DNA from: Corbicula japonica
Taxonomy: Eukaryota > Mollusca > Bivalvia > Venerida > Cyrenidae
Assembly (NCBI GenBank): GCA_038501625.1
Contig: JAZAYU010000086.1
Coordinates: 2,492,924 to 2,556,923 of the forward strand
DNA: 64,000 nucleotides
Direction of reading: 5' to 3'
How positions within the stretch are numbered: position 1 is the stretch's first letter; each line of letters begins with the position of its first letter. The translations under genes and the position numbers were made by a program. The notes beneath the pieces were generated by a model. The model worked only from the letters and a program-made list of their open reading frames with translations, was not told the DNA's origin and made no database searches. This document shows positions 23,456-36,400 of the stretch, one piece after another.

Positions 23456-23528
23456 CTATTTCGGTTGGTGCTAATTTACTAGGGAGGCATTAGTAATAAT
23501 AAGTCATATTTTAATGCCGAACTTTAAA

Positions 23529-23585
23529 CTTGATTCTTGGTGTAGCGGATAAATCGCTTGCTTCACACGCGAATGCTCAAAATCC
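23529..23585 (+). pseudogene. tRNA-Val-like sequence in the 3' flank of locus A
   Basis: GGTGTAGCGGATAAATCGCT and TGCTTCACACGCGAATG match the D-arm and anticodon arm of tRNA-Val (anticodon CAC). There is no convincing T-arm or closed acceptor stem. Confidence 0.5.
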
Positions 23586-23949
23586 ATCACATAATCTGAG
23601 CATGATCGTTCCTCAACTTAAACTTCACCCGCTTCATCGTACTTTATTCCCCCCCTTCCTTGTTATATAGAGATCTGAAAATCTGAATCAACGCAGTTTA
23701 TTGTTGAATGATTTGATTTGAGATTATTGATGGGAACGCGTCTCCGAGTCCTCGGGTACTCGATTAAATGTCCGATGATATAATATATTATGTAAATTGC
23801 AAAATATACATAAAATTTACTAAGGCTGACGCTTGTGGAAACGTGTTTTAATTGAATAAGATGTTTTATTCAGAAGTGCGATAAACACTATTACAAAACT
23901 CGCCTCTTAATTTCAGTAACCGATATGACAATAAGCTATATAATAATCA

Positions 23950-24012
23950 CTGCGTGGGGAGGCTGTGTTTTTTGAGTGTGGCGATTCCTGACATGCATAT
24001 TTTAATTTTTTT
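23950..24012 (+). mobile_element. Naiad 3' terminus, about 60 bp
   Basis: ACTGCGTGGGGAGGCTGTG to ACATGCATATTTTAATTTTT is the extreme 3' end only, an extreme 5' truncation. Confidence 0.7.
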
Positions 24013-24134
24013 TTTATTTGCCGTCTAATCAGTGTGTTTAGTTTCCTTATTCTAACTGACGGTGCTGATTAGCTTGTTGAATTACAGAAACGCAAGGCAT
24101 GTTAAGATTACTGTGCCATAGGATTTTATTACGC

Positions 24135-24365
24135 GTATGTGAGGTTGATGCACCCTGGTTTAACACCCCCAAGTCGCAATTTGCTTTTGCATTGACCGTT
24201 CCAAGCGTACGCCCTCAGTTTCTCTTTTTCGTTAATTGTTAGGAATGTCTTTTTAAAATTAATCATTTTATAAGCTCATGCTCTTACCTCTCTACTTTTT
24301 GGCTGCGTGGGTAGGCTGTGTTTACTGCCTGTGGAAATTCCTGTTATGCATATTTCACTTTTTTT
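24135..24365 (+). mobile_element. Naiad 3' end, diverged
   Basis: GTGAGGTTGATGCACCCTGG, CATTGACCGTTCCAAGCG, the TCTTTTTCGTTAATTGTTAG block and GCTGCGTGGGTAGGCTGTG occur in canonical order. Confidence 0.75.
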
Positions 24366-24857
24366 ATTATGCACAACATGAGAAACAAAATTTTAAAAAT
24401 ACGTCTATCAATTTTTATAAGTCTGATCTCCAAACAAAATGCAATAACAATATCAAGATCCATTGATTTTACCAATAAAATGTAAAACAGTATAAAAAGC
24501 GATAATTTAGTGTTTTTTTTTTCAACGAACCTGCAGTTTGTTGCATTCCTGTTGTGCTTTTGTGTTCCTATTTGTCAGATTTGTGTTGACAAGTCAGTAG
24601 AATTAAACAAAAACATTTGGTTTTCGAAAATAACGCGGTTTAAGGTAGTGCTTTTTAATCATTTTTGAACAGTACTGGAATTAATAATAAAAACTATCTC
24701 TTAGTTGACCTTTCACTTTTTAACTGGTACTCTTACCTAATTGCCAGTTTCTGATAAACATCTATCATGATTTCGCGTTTGAAATTTCATCTTATGAAAA
24801 CCGTTAATTGGTTCTCCATGTATCTCTTAGGTTTGTTTTATTCACGTCGAATCTAAA

Positions 24858-25058
24858 CATGTGAAATCTGCTTATCAGGAACGGCCACATCCAGAAGACA
24901 CTGTCTCTCCACACAGCAAACTGGAAGAGAGGAAATGATCATGGATTTATAACATGACCAATTAAAAAATGCAAACATTAACTTAATTAGAACCTTAGGG
25001 TTTACCGCCCTTCTGTAGTTTAAACAAGGTTCTAGGGTGCACCAAACTTACAGGTCTG
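24858..25058 (-). mobile_element. Naiad 3' end, minus strand, diverged
   Basis: The complement shows GGTTCTAGGGTGCACC (25030-25045) followed by the 3' terminal block (24860-24930), the order expected for an element read from right to left. Confidence 0.65.
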
Positions 25059-25954
25059 AACATTTCGCGGATTTCAAAAACGTATCGGCAATGGCTTCGA
25101 CTATTTGACTTTGGTTAATTTAATGTAATATTTTATTATCACACATACCAGTAAATCATCCGGTAGATAAAAATTTTGAAAATTGCAACCGTAATGTTAG
25201 CTTTTGTCAAGGTAAATGATGAATTAATAGTAAGTTAACAAAAGGCCTGTATCTAACTATGGTTAACATTTTCATTGCATTCTTCGTTCGAGTTTAAAAA
25301 AAATCCATTTTATAAACTTTTCAATTTAAAGACTCTTTAATACATTCTGATCCGAAGATGGACGCCTTAAACAAAAATTTGGCTGACTGAAAGAAGACTG
25401 AACGAAAGGCTACCCCAATAGCTCGAAATGACCAACGTTCATCAAAGAAAAAATAGCTAATTCACATTATAAACAACTAGCTTCGATATTAGTTGACATA
25501 ATTATAATAATGTTTTTCTCGTATAACAACACCTGTGCAACTTCTTAAAACATTTGGATACACCTATGAACAAACATTTGAAAAAATTCAGCATTAAATA
25601 CATCGTTACAATGTACATAGCATGCGTTATGGAGAAGAGCATCCGTTAGTCAGTAACAGATGTTCATAATAATAAAAGTCAAAACTAGACCTCCAACACT
25701 AAAGGTTCAAAATATCCATGAACTTTCCGAATTTTCTCTTTTAAAATTCATCCTGTCACTCGAATAGTTCTACATGGTCCTTTATTATATTTTTTGCAAA
25801 CTCTTCTCCTCTTTACTTTTTGTCGGTGTGTCTACTCGACGTGACCATTCCTGATGCATATTTCACTATTTTTGATATAAAACAAAGCCTGGAACTACTT
25901 GAGTCGAACTACATTGTCCGACTTTTGAAATTCCTGCTAATGAGTGTCAACAGT

Positions 25955-26255
25955 GTGAAAAGAAAGGGTCACAATTAACGTTTTCCTCCATTTTCATATA
26001 TTGACACTACGTAGGAAGTTATATTGACACATCGACGCAAGTAATATTGACACGGCGACGGAAGTTATATTGTCACTTTGACGGAAGTTATATTGACATT
26101 GCGAAGGAAGTTATATTGACACTACGATGGAAGTTATATTGGCACTACGAAGGAAGTTATATTATCACTACGACGGAAGTAATATTGACACTACGAAGAC
26201 AGTAATATTGACACTACGACGGAAGTTATATTACCATATCCTTTAACCAAAAAAA
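25955..26255 (+). repeat. Repeat unit carrying a minisatellite of about 25 bp
   Basis: AGAAAGGGTCACAATTAACG and TTTTCCTCCATTTTCATATA lead into about ten degenerate units of TTGACACTACGACGGAAGTT with ATA spacers. The same leader precedes a shorter run at 47.84 kb. Dispersed elements with an internal tandem repeat are known from bivalves (the pearl group), but I cannot place this one. Confidence 0.8.
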
Positions 26256-26799
26256 CAACAACATGGCACTGAAGTTAAAACTTTTAGCCGCTTTGGAAAA
26301 AAAACGCTTAATTTTTTTTTGGTGTTATACAAAATAAGTTTACTTATTTATATTTCCGTTTTTTTTTAATAATGCATTTAAGCTGGTGATAAATCTTACA
26401 ATTTTGCGATAGCAGCCTGACAGGGACTCGAACGGATTATAATTACTAATCAACATGTAATATATTACAGGTTCTTGCACATTTTCTTGTTGTTTTGTTT
26501 GTTTGTTTTAATGATGTCAATATAGGTGTATGCCATGTTATATGAAATAATGCGAGTCTCACAAAACTCCTGTCACTGCGTTCACTTTGAAAATTGATGA
26601 AAACTTCTACCCATGCGTTCACATTCAAATTTTTTCTAACTTATGGTATAAATCACCAAACATATGATCGTCAAATAGTGGAGGCTTATAGCATATGACA
26701 AGAGGTTTTAAATAAGCATTTAGGACGAAGCAAATGCTCAGAACTTTTCTTAATAAATTATTGGAAATATATTCACTTTTAAAGAGAGATCTTGTTTTT

Positions 26800-26998
26800 T
26801 GTGATTTCCAGTGCAATTGTTGTGAATGTTCTTAGAAGATAACAGAAGTTTAGCGAATATGAGATGACCTTTGTTTAAAGTAAATTTAGGGAGGTCAGGG
26901 ATTTTGCAATTTGTTTGCGATATCCAGTGCAATTTGGTGAATGTTCTCAGAAATAACCGAAGGTTTAGCGAACGTGAAATGACAATTTTTTAACATAG
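26800..26998 (+). repeat. Tandem duplication, about 120-bp unit
   Basis: The block GATTTCCAGTGCAATTGTTG through GCGAATATGAGATGACC recurs about 120 bp later with changes (GATATCCAGTGCAATTTGG through GCGAACGTGAAATGAC). It is non-coding. Confidence 0.7.
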
Positions 26999-27636
26999 GA
27001 GATTACCATGGACAATTTATTTTATCTAAAATCATAAGTGTAGTCAATGGGGCGGTGGGACGCGAAAAGACAGTCATCGATACGTATAATTAACTTCGAA
27101 CGTCGGAGATGGGATGGCCACAGGAGGTTAATTGCACTTAATGATTACACGTTCAGAGTGCCAGGGTAGTATCAATAATGAGTTTGTATTTTGTTTTTGT
27201 CTTATATCAATTAATATGGTAAAAGGCGACATGTTACCTCAGTTTTTGGTGTCATATATTAACAAGTACTTCGTAAGTCAAATATGTTGAAAAATCATTT
27301 CAATCTATGACTAGTTTTGATCAGCTAATCAACCTCAGAGTTTTGAATGTCAAAACCCGAGCTGCGTGCGTTTCAAACTAGTTGGTTGGATGACTTTTTT
27401 AATGTCTTCATTGCATTACATTTTATCTTTTATTTGCAATTACTCATTCAGAGGGACATTTATATACAATGCTCTTTCTCAAAGATTTGCATAACAGTCC
27501 CTAATTTTGAGCTTGTTGCGCAAAGACTGTCCTTTTTTGAGATCTATCTATTTCCCTGTCCTTTTGAAATCCAAGCTAGAGCACTGATTACGATGCGGTA
27601 TTTTATGGGATTTTTTTTCTAAAAAGTCTTAAACAG

Positions 27637-27720
27637 TCTCAGTCAAACCGATCCTACAATATTTTCATATTTGTCGTGTTCGGTGGTTTTCAAAGTAACC
27701 TGGTCATCTATTTTAAGGGT
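27637..27720 (+). repeat. Interspersed repeat X
   Basis: AGTCAAACCGATCCTACAAT, then TTTGTCGTGTTCGGTGG and a TTTTCAAAG block match the other X copies. Confidence 0.65.
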
Positions 27721-28565
27721 TCGCAAACATTGCAAAAGGCGAAAACTGGCTAAAATTTCAAAAATGAATTTTGGGGGAATACGTATTGTCTCCTAGATTT
27801 TAGTGAAGAAATGTATTTAGCTTAGGATGTACTAATGTTTGCAAGCTCAATTTAGTCTAATTCATATTCTAATTACCAAACACATACTAAAACAAAAGAA
27901 AAAACCGTTTGCATGAGAACTCTGCAATTCGTGAACAATATACCAAAGCAACTCATACCTGAAATAAGTATATACCGATCTTCAATGTTAAGTGCCAATT
28001 CATCAAAATAATAGTGAACGATTGGACTCGCCGCAGTTGCAAACCAAATTTAACATTTTAACTTTCTAACGAGTTTAACTTTTAAAAGATTTCCGGGGAT
28101 ACCCCTGACCCCGATGTCCGCTACCACATACACATGCAATATAACGGATCTGGTTTCGGTACAGTAAGGTAGACAACACATGCACTATCATTACTATGTA
28201 AGGGCGATCTACTAGAATATACTGCAAGCAATGCAAAACCACCATTTAAGGTAAAGAAATAATTGTAAAAAAATTTCAGAACAGTGGATAACGATAATTT
28301 CATAAATTAATTTAAATACAAATATTGGTTCTCGAAATATGAGCAGCATAAAGCTTAAGTGAAAATAATAAATGCATCAACATACTAATTTATTGTTTAC
28401 TTCTTCTAACGCTCATCAACTTCAAGTTTGACCAGATCTGCAGACTCAACTGAAACTATAGGTCGGTCAAGCTAAATTGGCGATGTTCAAAATTACGTAT
28501 AAAATGTAAAAATTGGGTTCAGGCAAATTTAGGCGTTAAAAGTACTATTTTGCCTGTTTATATCA

Positions 28566-28645
28566 CATTGCCTCGATAGCACAGTGGTTTACCTGTCCGA
28601 CTGGCTTAGGCCTAACATTTTTTTCGACACCACGGGTTCGATTCT
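28566..28645 (+). pseudogene. tRNA-like sequence 1
   Basis: GCCTCGATAGCACAGTGG resembles an acceptor/A-box start, and CACGGGTTCGATTCTCAC a B-box/T-arm. The anticodon arm is not standard. It may be a decayed tRNA gene or a SINE head. Confidence 0.45.
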
Positions 28646-28804
28646 CACTGACACACGGCTTTTAAGGAAATATTTTAGATTTATATTTTTTTATTTATAT
28701 AAGTTTTATTGCAGTAATTTCAAAGTATTGTGTGTATTTTGCTTTACATTGTTTGCTAGCGGAAATAATAATTGTGCAAAAATTTAAAAAAAAATGTAAA
28801 GAAA

Positions 28805-28905
28805 AAACATGTTTCGAACCTACAACCTATAACAGCGTTGCTACCATTGCATTTCAATGCGTTTTATTGACTGTGTCTTAGACCACTCGGCTAATGGGAC
28901 AAGTA
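28805..28905 (-). pseudogene. tRNA-like sequence 2 (class II, Ser-like)
   Basis: The complement reads TTAGCCGAGTGGTCTAAGAC, the D-arm of Ser/Leu tRNAs, then CATTGAAATG, in which the anticodon would be TGA (Ser), and ends GTAGGTTCGAAAC. The length of about 95 bases fits a long variable arm, but stems are imperfect. Confidence 0.45.
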
Positions 28906-29136
28906 TTGGACAGTTTACGTTTTGTATTAAACAACAATTAAAATATTAATTCATTGTTTACATGTAACATCAATGTAAATACGCCGATGTAAACATTGCC
29001 AAATTATTGTCCAACAACATTGACCTGGCACTCTTGAATTTGACCCTATAGTCGGTATATTTCGTAAACTTTATGATCTAAATTTAAATCGATATGTTAT
29101 GTATAACCAATTTTAATAAGCTAAAAAATGTAAGAA

Positions 29137-29212
29137 GCCCGCTTAGCGCAGTCGGTAAAAGTGTTTAAATTCGAGAATAAAGACGTAAACTCGTGGGTTC
29201 GAATAGATGTTT
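29137..29212 (+). pseudogene. tRNA-like sequence 3
   Basis: GCCCGCTTAGCGCAGTCGGT is a good tRNA 5' half with A-box, and TCGTGGGTTCGAATAG a B-box. The anticodon arm is degenerate, so function is unlikely. Confidence 0.45.
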
Positions 29213-29526
29213 TAGCCACTTTTGTTTGTTTTATTTTAATTTTAAAATTTCCATTCTTTTAAAACTCGTATAGACTATTATTTTTCTGTGTAAACTACCG
29301 GTGTAGTGTGAAGTATTTTAAAACTGAATATTTTGCGTGTATAGGCTAAAGTAAAATGCATTTATAGCCTATACGGTTCCATAATGTCACAAATAAAATT
29401 GTAGAAAAACACTATTCAAAGGGTATTCTAAAACCAGATGTACGAGTAGTAAAACGATTTCAAATGATATTTTTACAAGTAAAAGAAAAGAATGTGTATT
29501 TTTTATAAAATAATGAAATAATGTTT

Positions 29527-29603
29527 GTAAGGATTCGAACCAGAGACCATCAGATCCGTAGTCCGGCATGTAAACCAATACAACACAACTCACTGATGTT
29601 CGG
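29527..29603 (-). pseudogene. tRNA-like sequence 4
   Basis: The complement contains GCCGGACTACGGATCTGATG and CTCTGGTTCGAATCC, matching an anticodon arm (loop CTACGGA) and T-arm. The D-arm is weak. Confidence 0.45.
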
Positions 29604-29885
29604 AGTGAACAAATATATCAATTTGTTCTCTGGTTACATGTATGAACCAGTGTTTTTCCTATGACCTTTACGAAATTTAATGAGGTGCCAGGTCAATATT
29701 GTTGGACAATACCGTTGTATAATAATACACATGAATGTTGGTATGTACAAATAAGAATCGACTGTGGAAAGTTCTATGGTACCTCTGTGAGCATTCGTGT
29801 TAATATAACATATTTAATTCCAACTCGCTGGTGCTTAAACAAAGACATTGTTTCTACATAAAATACATGAATAAAATACTGTAGT

Positions 29886-30075
29886 ATCATTTAATTTCGC
29901 GGGACCGAATTTTCGCGCAAAACAAGTAAATAACAACTTCGCGGCGATATGAATTAGCGCAACTGTTTTCCTATAAGAAACACTGTTAAAGAGTGTAATT
30001 TCGCTGGAGTTGAATATCGCGATCTTTCCGTAGCGCGAAATTCGCGAAAATTAAACGCGCGCGAAATAAAATGAT
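29886..30075. mobile_element. Short MITE with CGCG-rich ends
   Basis: ATCATTTAATTTCGCG at the left and CGCGAAATAAAATGAT at the right are inverted repeats bounding 190 bp. The interior repeats TTTCGCG/CGCGAAA motifs. It has no coding capacity. Confidence 0.75.
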
Positions 30076-31150
30076 TTAACATAATAAATAACGTCTACTA
30101 GAAACATTTTTTACATTTATGTCTTTTTCCGGTACACGTCTTGTTCATCTACTTGACATTGATCGGCAGAAAATTGGACATAGCCTTGACTTTCATTGGT
30201 AAAAAAAAGTAAATGCAAGCACGAATACATACTTATTCTGTTAAAATATCTGCTAATGACCAACTAGCTGTTAAGTGGTTACTTTGACTCTTACTCAGTC
30301 GCAATCGATAAATAAACAAGTGTCTACTGAAGTAGGGACATGCGCAGTGAAATAGTCTAGTGCGACCATTTTCGTTCGACCCAGATAAAGACTAAATACG
30401 TAGTAAACAAGATTTGCGAAAAAGAAACCAAAGAAACAAAAACTTCATTGTTTTATAGTTGGAGTTTATCAGTTTAAACGATCTTTCTGGTTAGTACATA
30501 TTTAGGAAATTTAACGTTAAGAATTTCAATCAATGTGGCAATGAGTGAATAAGATTCTATTTATTATGACTGGTCAACCGTTTTATTGTACGTAACTCAT
30601 TAACCCTTCTGGAGTACAAATACCTTTAAAAAACTTTCAACGGAAAATAAGGGATATTTGTTAATTTAAGTTGATATTTTTTAAATATTTTGATGCTATG
30701 TAAGAATGTTTTTTAAGATAGCAGTCGATTTAAAGATTAGTTAGATATTTTAAGCTGGTAAACCAGCGACGATTTTGAGTAGTTATTGATTTTTACTACC
30801 ACCACGTGATGAATACACTCAACCAAAGTTCTAATTGGTCATAAATTGTAAATGTTTATAATGTATGCAAGTTTCGTTTCTTCCTTACGTCAAGAGTTGT
30901 GAAAAGAACTGTTTTGTCTTGAAATCAATTATCTACTGTCTTTTTAATTTTTATTAATTGTTTTCTTAAATGAATCCAATGCCATTTACCTACACCGCAC
31001 GGTCAAAATTAAAATTACTTTGAAGGGGATTTATTTAAAAAATGTTCTGTAGATTAATAAAGTTTTATGGTTTTTTTTCTTTTAATGAGAGGTCCTTTTA
31101 AAACAAAACAAGAAATTAAGAGCAAATTTCTGTTTGCTTTACCTTTTTAT

Positions 31151-32396
31151 TAGGGATGGCAATTTCCACCTTTTTTACCATTCGTATGTTCCAATCAGTT
31201 TGCATTCGAACGTTCGATTCATTAACAAACAATCACATAAACCATAAAACGACATTTTTTTATCGGTAAACCCTCTCAGTATACCGAAAGTACGAAATTG
31301 TCATTCAAATTGATTGTGCCGATAATATCCGAGTATTCCAAAATCTTAATAGTGAGTATATTTATCGAAGAATGAGATGGTCTACGGATCTACCTCTATA
31401 ACTTTTTATTTGTGTTTAGTTAACCATCAAAGAATAAAACTTTGAGTTGTTCTGTAAGAGGAAAATATCATTTTATTTTATATGAATATATATTTTCTAT
31501 AAATAAACAGAACGATACATATACGGCTAAATATTGCATGTAAAACGCAATGATAGGACGTTCAGAACAAACAAGGACATTTCCATATTTTATACAATGT
31601 TATTGACCGTTGCATTGCTTCTTAACGTCGGGTGAAAATGCAGCTGGTATAATTGCGAGTGAATAGCTGAGAAGATGTATACGGTAGAAGAGTTTTGTGA
31701 AAATATTATTTCTTCGATGTGAAAAGAAAAACAATATGCACTAAAGACGAGGTATTGTCATAGTGTGTTCACTAATTGACAGTTTCCTGGTACCCAAGCA
31801 TTCTGTCTCCAAACGGGACCTTTGTAGCTCTAAAATATGCTAAATGACACGTGTTAAGTAAACAATCTGCCTTAAATGGACCCCTAAATCTGATGTTTTG
31901 CGTGTCACAGATTTTCACGGTATACATTCTCTAATTGACATTACAATTGGTGTGAATAACTTGATTTTCGTTACTGAATGGCTTTATTGATTTACTAAAT
32001 AAATCACCGTTACACTATGCAGTAAAAATGCAATATTTAATATTATTAGACCTACTTTATATTTTATCACATTCGTGTTCTAGTAGATCTATTAAGCACT
32101 TACGTTAAAATTTGATTATGCGCGTGCACACAATTTGTTTTTTTAATCCGCACTTTACATTTAGCCGTATGTTACAAAAGAACGCGCGTGCGCATAAATC
32201 AACATGTTATTTTCTACATGTACTTTGTAAACGGAAAATCATTTATCTTGACGGTTTTGGTGTCAAACTAATACCAAACCATCTTGATTGTCGTTTATTG
32301 TCGAATTTTCACGAACATTCGAATGCTTCAAATGCGTTCGAATGTTCGAAACCTTATCCGAACGTTCGAATGTTCGAACGTTCGTTTACATCCCTA
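31151..32396. mobile_element. Non-autonomous hAT-like element with 8-bp target duplication
   Basis: The element starts TAGGGATGGCAA and ends with the complement of TAGGGATGTAAACGAACG. An exact 8-bp duplication, CTTTTTAT, flanks it (31143-31150 and 32397-32404). TAGGGATG-type ends and 8-bp duplications are hallmarks of hAT transposons. Clusters of GTTCGAA/TTCGAAC lie inside both ends. No transposase is recognisable. Confidence 0.85.
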
Positions 32397-32419
32397 CTTT
32401 TTATGCAAGAAATGCATTT

Positions 32420-33400
32420 TAGCACAATTAAGGATAACTCTCACCAAACTGTTCCAAAGTCAATTACTACAAGATTAAAACTTGAGTTGAAAACTGTTGT
32501 AAGCATATGATCATACATAAAGAGTAAATTTAATGTCTTTCTAATAAAAATGTACGGACAAACGGTGACCAATTAGAACTTTGGGTGAGTGTATTGTTCA
32601 AAGTAATGTTTAACTCCAATTATAGTACAAAATAGTGTTCAACTGCAATTTTGCACAATGATCTCAATATTCTTTTTGTCATTTTAAGATCATTCTAGCT
32701 TAGTATTTTAAAAGATTTGTTTCTTACTTTTTAACCATTTATTTAGTAGCAGGTCTAATCAAGCGAACAAGAACTATTCTTAAATCATTGCAGATTCGTT
32801 TAAGGGGGACATTATTTATGTTTCGTATTGATCTGTGTGTTTTGATTTCTGTGACTTCCGCTAATCAACAACTACCTTCAACAATAAAAGCGAAACTAAG
32901 AGAAAATTTGGAGGACAGTGCCATAGGTTCCCCCTCTTATTTCAATTGCAATTGAGACCAATTATACTTTAGTACATATTGTGGGCAATAGTAGATGATT
33001 TAAAAACTCATAGCATAGTGACAACAAAAACGGTGCCATCTGATTCACTTGTGTGATAAAACGTTAGTAGGACTTGGTCTCCCGATTGGCTTACTGTTTA
33101 ACAGCGCCATCCACTTGAAAAATGTATATCTGAATCCATATTACTTTTATTTGTTAGTAATCACATTGAACATTTGTTTCAAAGAGTTCAAAATAGATTT
33201 CATGGATTGCAGTGTATTGTAGATCAACGTAATTTACAACGCATTCACTTTGCAACTGACTTTCTAGTAGAATATGCAAAGGCATAACAATTATATGTTC
33301 TGAAAACTAAGATTAGCAGAACAGTAAAAAAAAATTGCAAAGAGAATACGTGTGTATCAAATTATATTAAACCTACTACAAATTATAAATTTTCATCCTT
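32420..33400. other. Upstream region of locus B
   Basis: About 33.0-33.4 kb is colinear with 19.48-19.88 kb upstream of locus A. An AG at 33408 just before the coding part suggests that a 5' untranslated exon is spliced on from further upstream. I see no confident promoter element. Confidence 0.45.
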
Positions 33401-33427
33401 AATTACAGTTCGTTGACACAAACGGCT

Positions 33428-36400
33428 ATGTCAGATCGAGCGAAAAAAAGTAACCTCTGCTATTTGGTGTTTCACGGCGGAACAAAAGTATGCAGAGCTC
33501 TTTTTGAGAAGCGGGTGAAAGACCTCAAACCACCAGAGGAATATATTGAGACATGGACCGTAGATAAATTTCTACAAATAAAAAAGCCAATTATTCAGTC
33601 AAAACTGAGTTCTGAAAAGACGTTGATTTTATATCCTGGGGCACAAAGAACAACCGATATACGATCATGGGATATTTCTATACTTTGTTTACTTCTCATT
33701 GAAACTTGTGTACTTTCTTCTGTTATAAGAATGTATGTAGATCAGATTAGAAAACAGCGAAACAAAATTGCTCACATGCGTGATTCAGATATAGACGATA
33801 ATGCATACCAATGCATATTTGAAAAACTGAAAGTTTGTTTTGAAAAAATAGTGCTTGAAGTTAAGGATGATGGATTAAAAACGACTATTGAAAATATACT
33901 GAAAGAGCTAAACACTGGGTCAATACCAAGCGACGAGCTAATAAGGGTTGAGGAAGCTATTCGTCAGTCTTGCAAAGACATAACAGAGGAAGTAATATAT
34001 CAAGGTGTAGAAACACGGAAAGTTTTACAGAAAGGTATTTTTGCTGAGTTCTTTATCCTCGTGTATTTTGTTAACCTCATGGAATATTAGTATCAAAATC
34101 AAGATAGTTCTTCTTCAAAATTAAGGAAATATATATTGACGATTTTAAGTAGCCATTTAACAGTTTTGTAGATCTCGAAACGTTTAAATTTATTATTGTT
34201 AAAACAACTTATTTCGGATGGAATGGAGTTAAATTACTAAGGAGACGACTGCATAACGGGTTAAGTGTGAGGCGGGTGAAATGTACAGCCTCGTTTATTT
34301 CCAGTGTCATAATTGTTTTGCTTATGATTGTTCGAAGACAGTTATCACATAATTTTGTTTGGTTTTGTTCGGAAATGTTTCTGTTGCCATATTTTTAAAA
34401 TTGTCCTTTTTAGTCGTAGGAAAGGCGATGTTATGCCAAGCATTTCTGAGCATATCGGCCGAATTCAATATCACCTATTGTCAAAAGGCAGTAACCCGAT
34501 ATTCTATTATCATGCAAATTTTCTGTATTTTAGCTCATTTTAGCATAAACACTCACAGTTTTTGTTAATATTCTAAAACAAGGGACTTTTGATTTTGGCG
34601 TATTGATACATCAGGTGTGAAGACAATTTTGTAAGAAGTCGGCCATTTTTTTTAAATTGTTTTCCTTTTTATTGTGTAAAGAGTACTGAAATATCAAATC
34701 CATATGAGGCGCGTTTGTTAGAATTTCTGGTAGCCTCGTTCTGCCTTCAAAATGTAAAAAGAATATAATGATTGTAGTTTTATCTCTGCGAAATGATTAG
34801 CATGGTCAATAATAGAGACACATTAAATATTGTTTTATTTTACTAGACAATCAAGAAGTCTCAAGACGTCTGGATAAACTGACCAGTGATGTGGAAGAAA
34901 TCCTGAGATTCATGAAAGGCAAAGCACCTGTCGAAATAGCTACACCCGGTAAAGTATACCCACATGAAAAATAAAGGCATACAGCAAACACTTATTTAGC
35001 ATACATTGTACGATTATAATTTTTATGTCACCTACGGTGACGGCGGCGTCCGGTAGTCACACAACTTTAGCATGAAACCTCATGTTGCTTATAATTTTGA
35101 ATGTATATGCCCTGTTGATACTTTACCTTCCTAAGTATATCCTTTATTTCTATTTAGTAATCATCTTTTTTTAAAATAGCACCATACGTTATTTCAGGTA
35201 TAAACATAAAAGTACCGATGCAGAATTGTACTTTCCAAGCAGAAAAAGCGATTGTAAAAGAATTAAATCACGAAGTCGACAATGATTGTGACCTGCCTAA
35301 AAAGGACATGGACAATTTAAAAAGCACGATTAATGAGTTGCAGGAAGAATTTAAGGAAAAAGGTCGGCCGATTACATCTGCAGACGTTGGTTGTATTAAT
35401 TTACATATCCAATGTTCATCAACACTGTCATTGCTCAATCTTATACGAGATTACCTCAATGGAAGTCTAGATGAATCTCTGAAAAAGCTGGAGAAGACAG
35501 CACGATCACTTAACGGCTGCGAGGATTTACGTCTAGAAACAGTTTTATACGAAGATGATGTGTTAGGAATGTTGTCAGACCTTGGTAGGATTTTAATGCC
35601 TGTTACTCAGTTTTATGTTTAAATATACATTATTGTCTTATTATGTAAAGTGAAAAGTTCAAAACATGTCTACTGATCACAAATTCTGACTGCGTAAGTG
35701 AAAAGGTCGTCCTATAATAAAATGTTATTAATCAAGTGAATTCATATTAATTTTGCATTGTTTTTGATAAAGCCCGAGGTAAAAGGCCAATGGCTTATTT
35801 GACTTCCCGATGACAATCCAAAATAAGCAGCACAACAATGTCAAATATTTACTTTACTCTAAGAAGTTTATTTGTTTTTCGAAACTTTGTCTTACGAGGT
35901 TTAAAAAATTACCAGTGAAATATAGTGGTTTATAATCTTTATCGCAAAAAAAATCTTGTCAGCGTGACTTTTTAAAAGTGTCTTGAAAGAAGATTCCAAA
36001 CGGGTAACTAATTATGAAATATAGATTTGATACCACATAAAGACAATCGTTAAGTTAACGTATTCAGATTTTTTTAGTTTCAGATTTCGGACAGTTATTC
36101 AGATTAGCCAAAGGTGTGACTGCAACGTCTGATCACCATTCAGATTTACCAGTACAATGCCAAAGCTTAGAAAATGCCTGTGACGATAAAGTCTCCCCTG
36201 AAGGTAATATAACATCTTTTTATCTGAAAACATATCTTTTGTTAAAATTTAAATATATGTTGCTATTTGACAAGATCGGCTACATAAAACCTTTTAATCG
36301 AAATATAAAAGCCTACTAGAAATAAAACAAATGTTTTCTATTATGAGCTCACTCGCAAACTGTTGACATAGTTAAATACGGACACCGTTAATGAATCTGC

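Larger units (their letters stand above)
28996..29716. repeat. Inverted repeat pair around tRNA-like sequences
   Basis: ATTGTCCAACAACATTGACC (near 29003) is mirrored by GGTCAATATTGTTGGACAAT (near 29692), each continued by a GCAC/GTGC block. The arms are about 28 bp and 690 bp apart. They may be ends of a non-autonomous transposon; no flanking duplication was identified. Confidence 0.55.
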
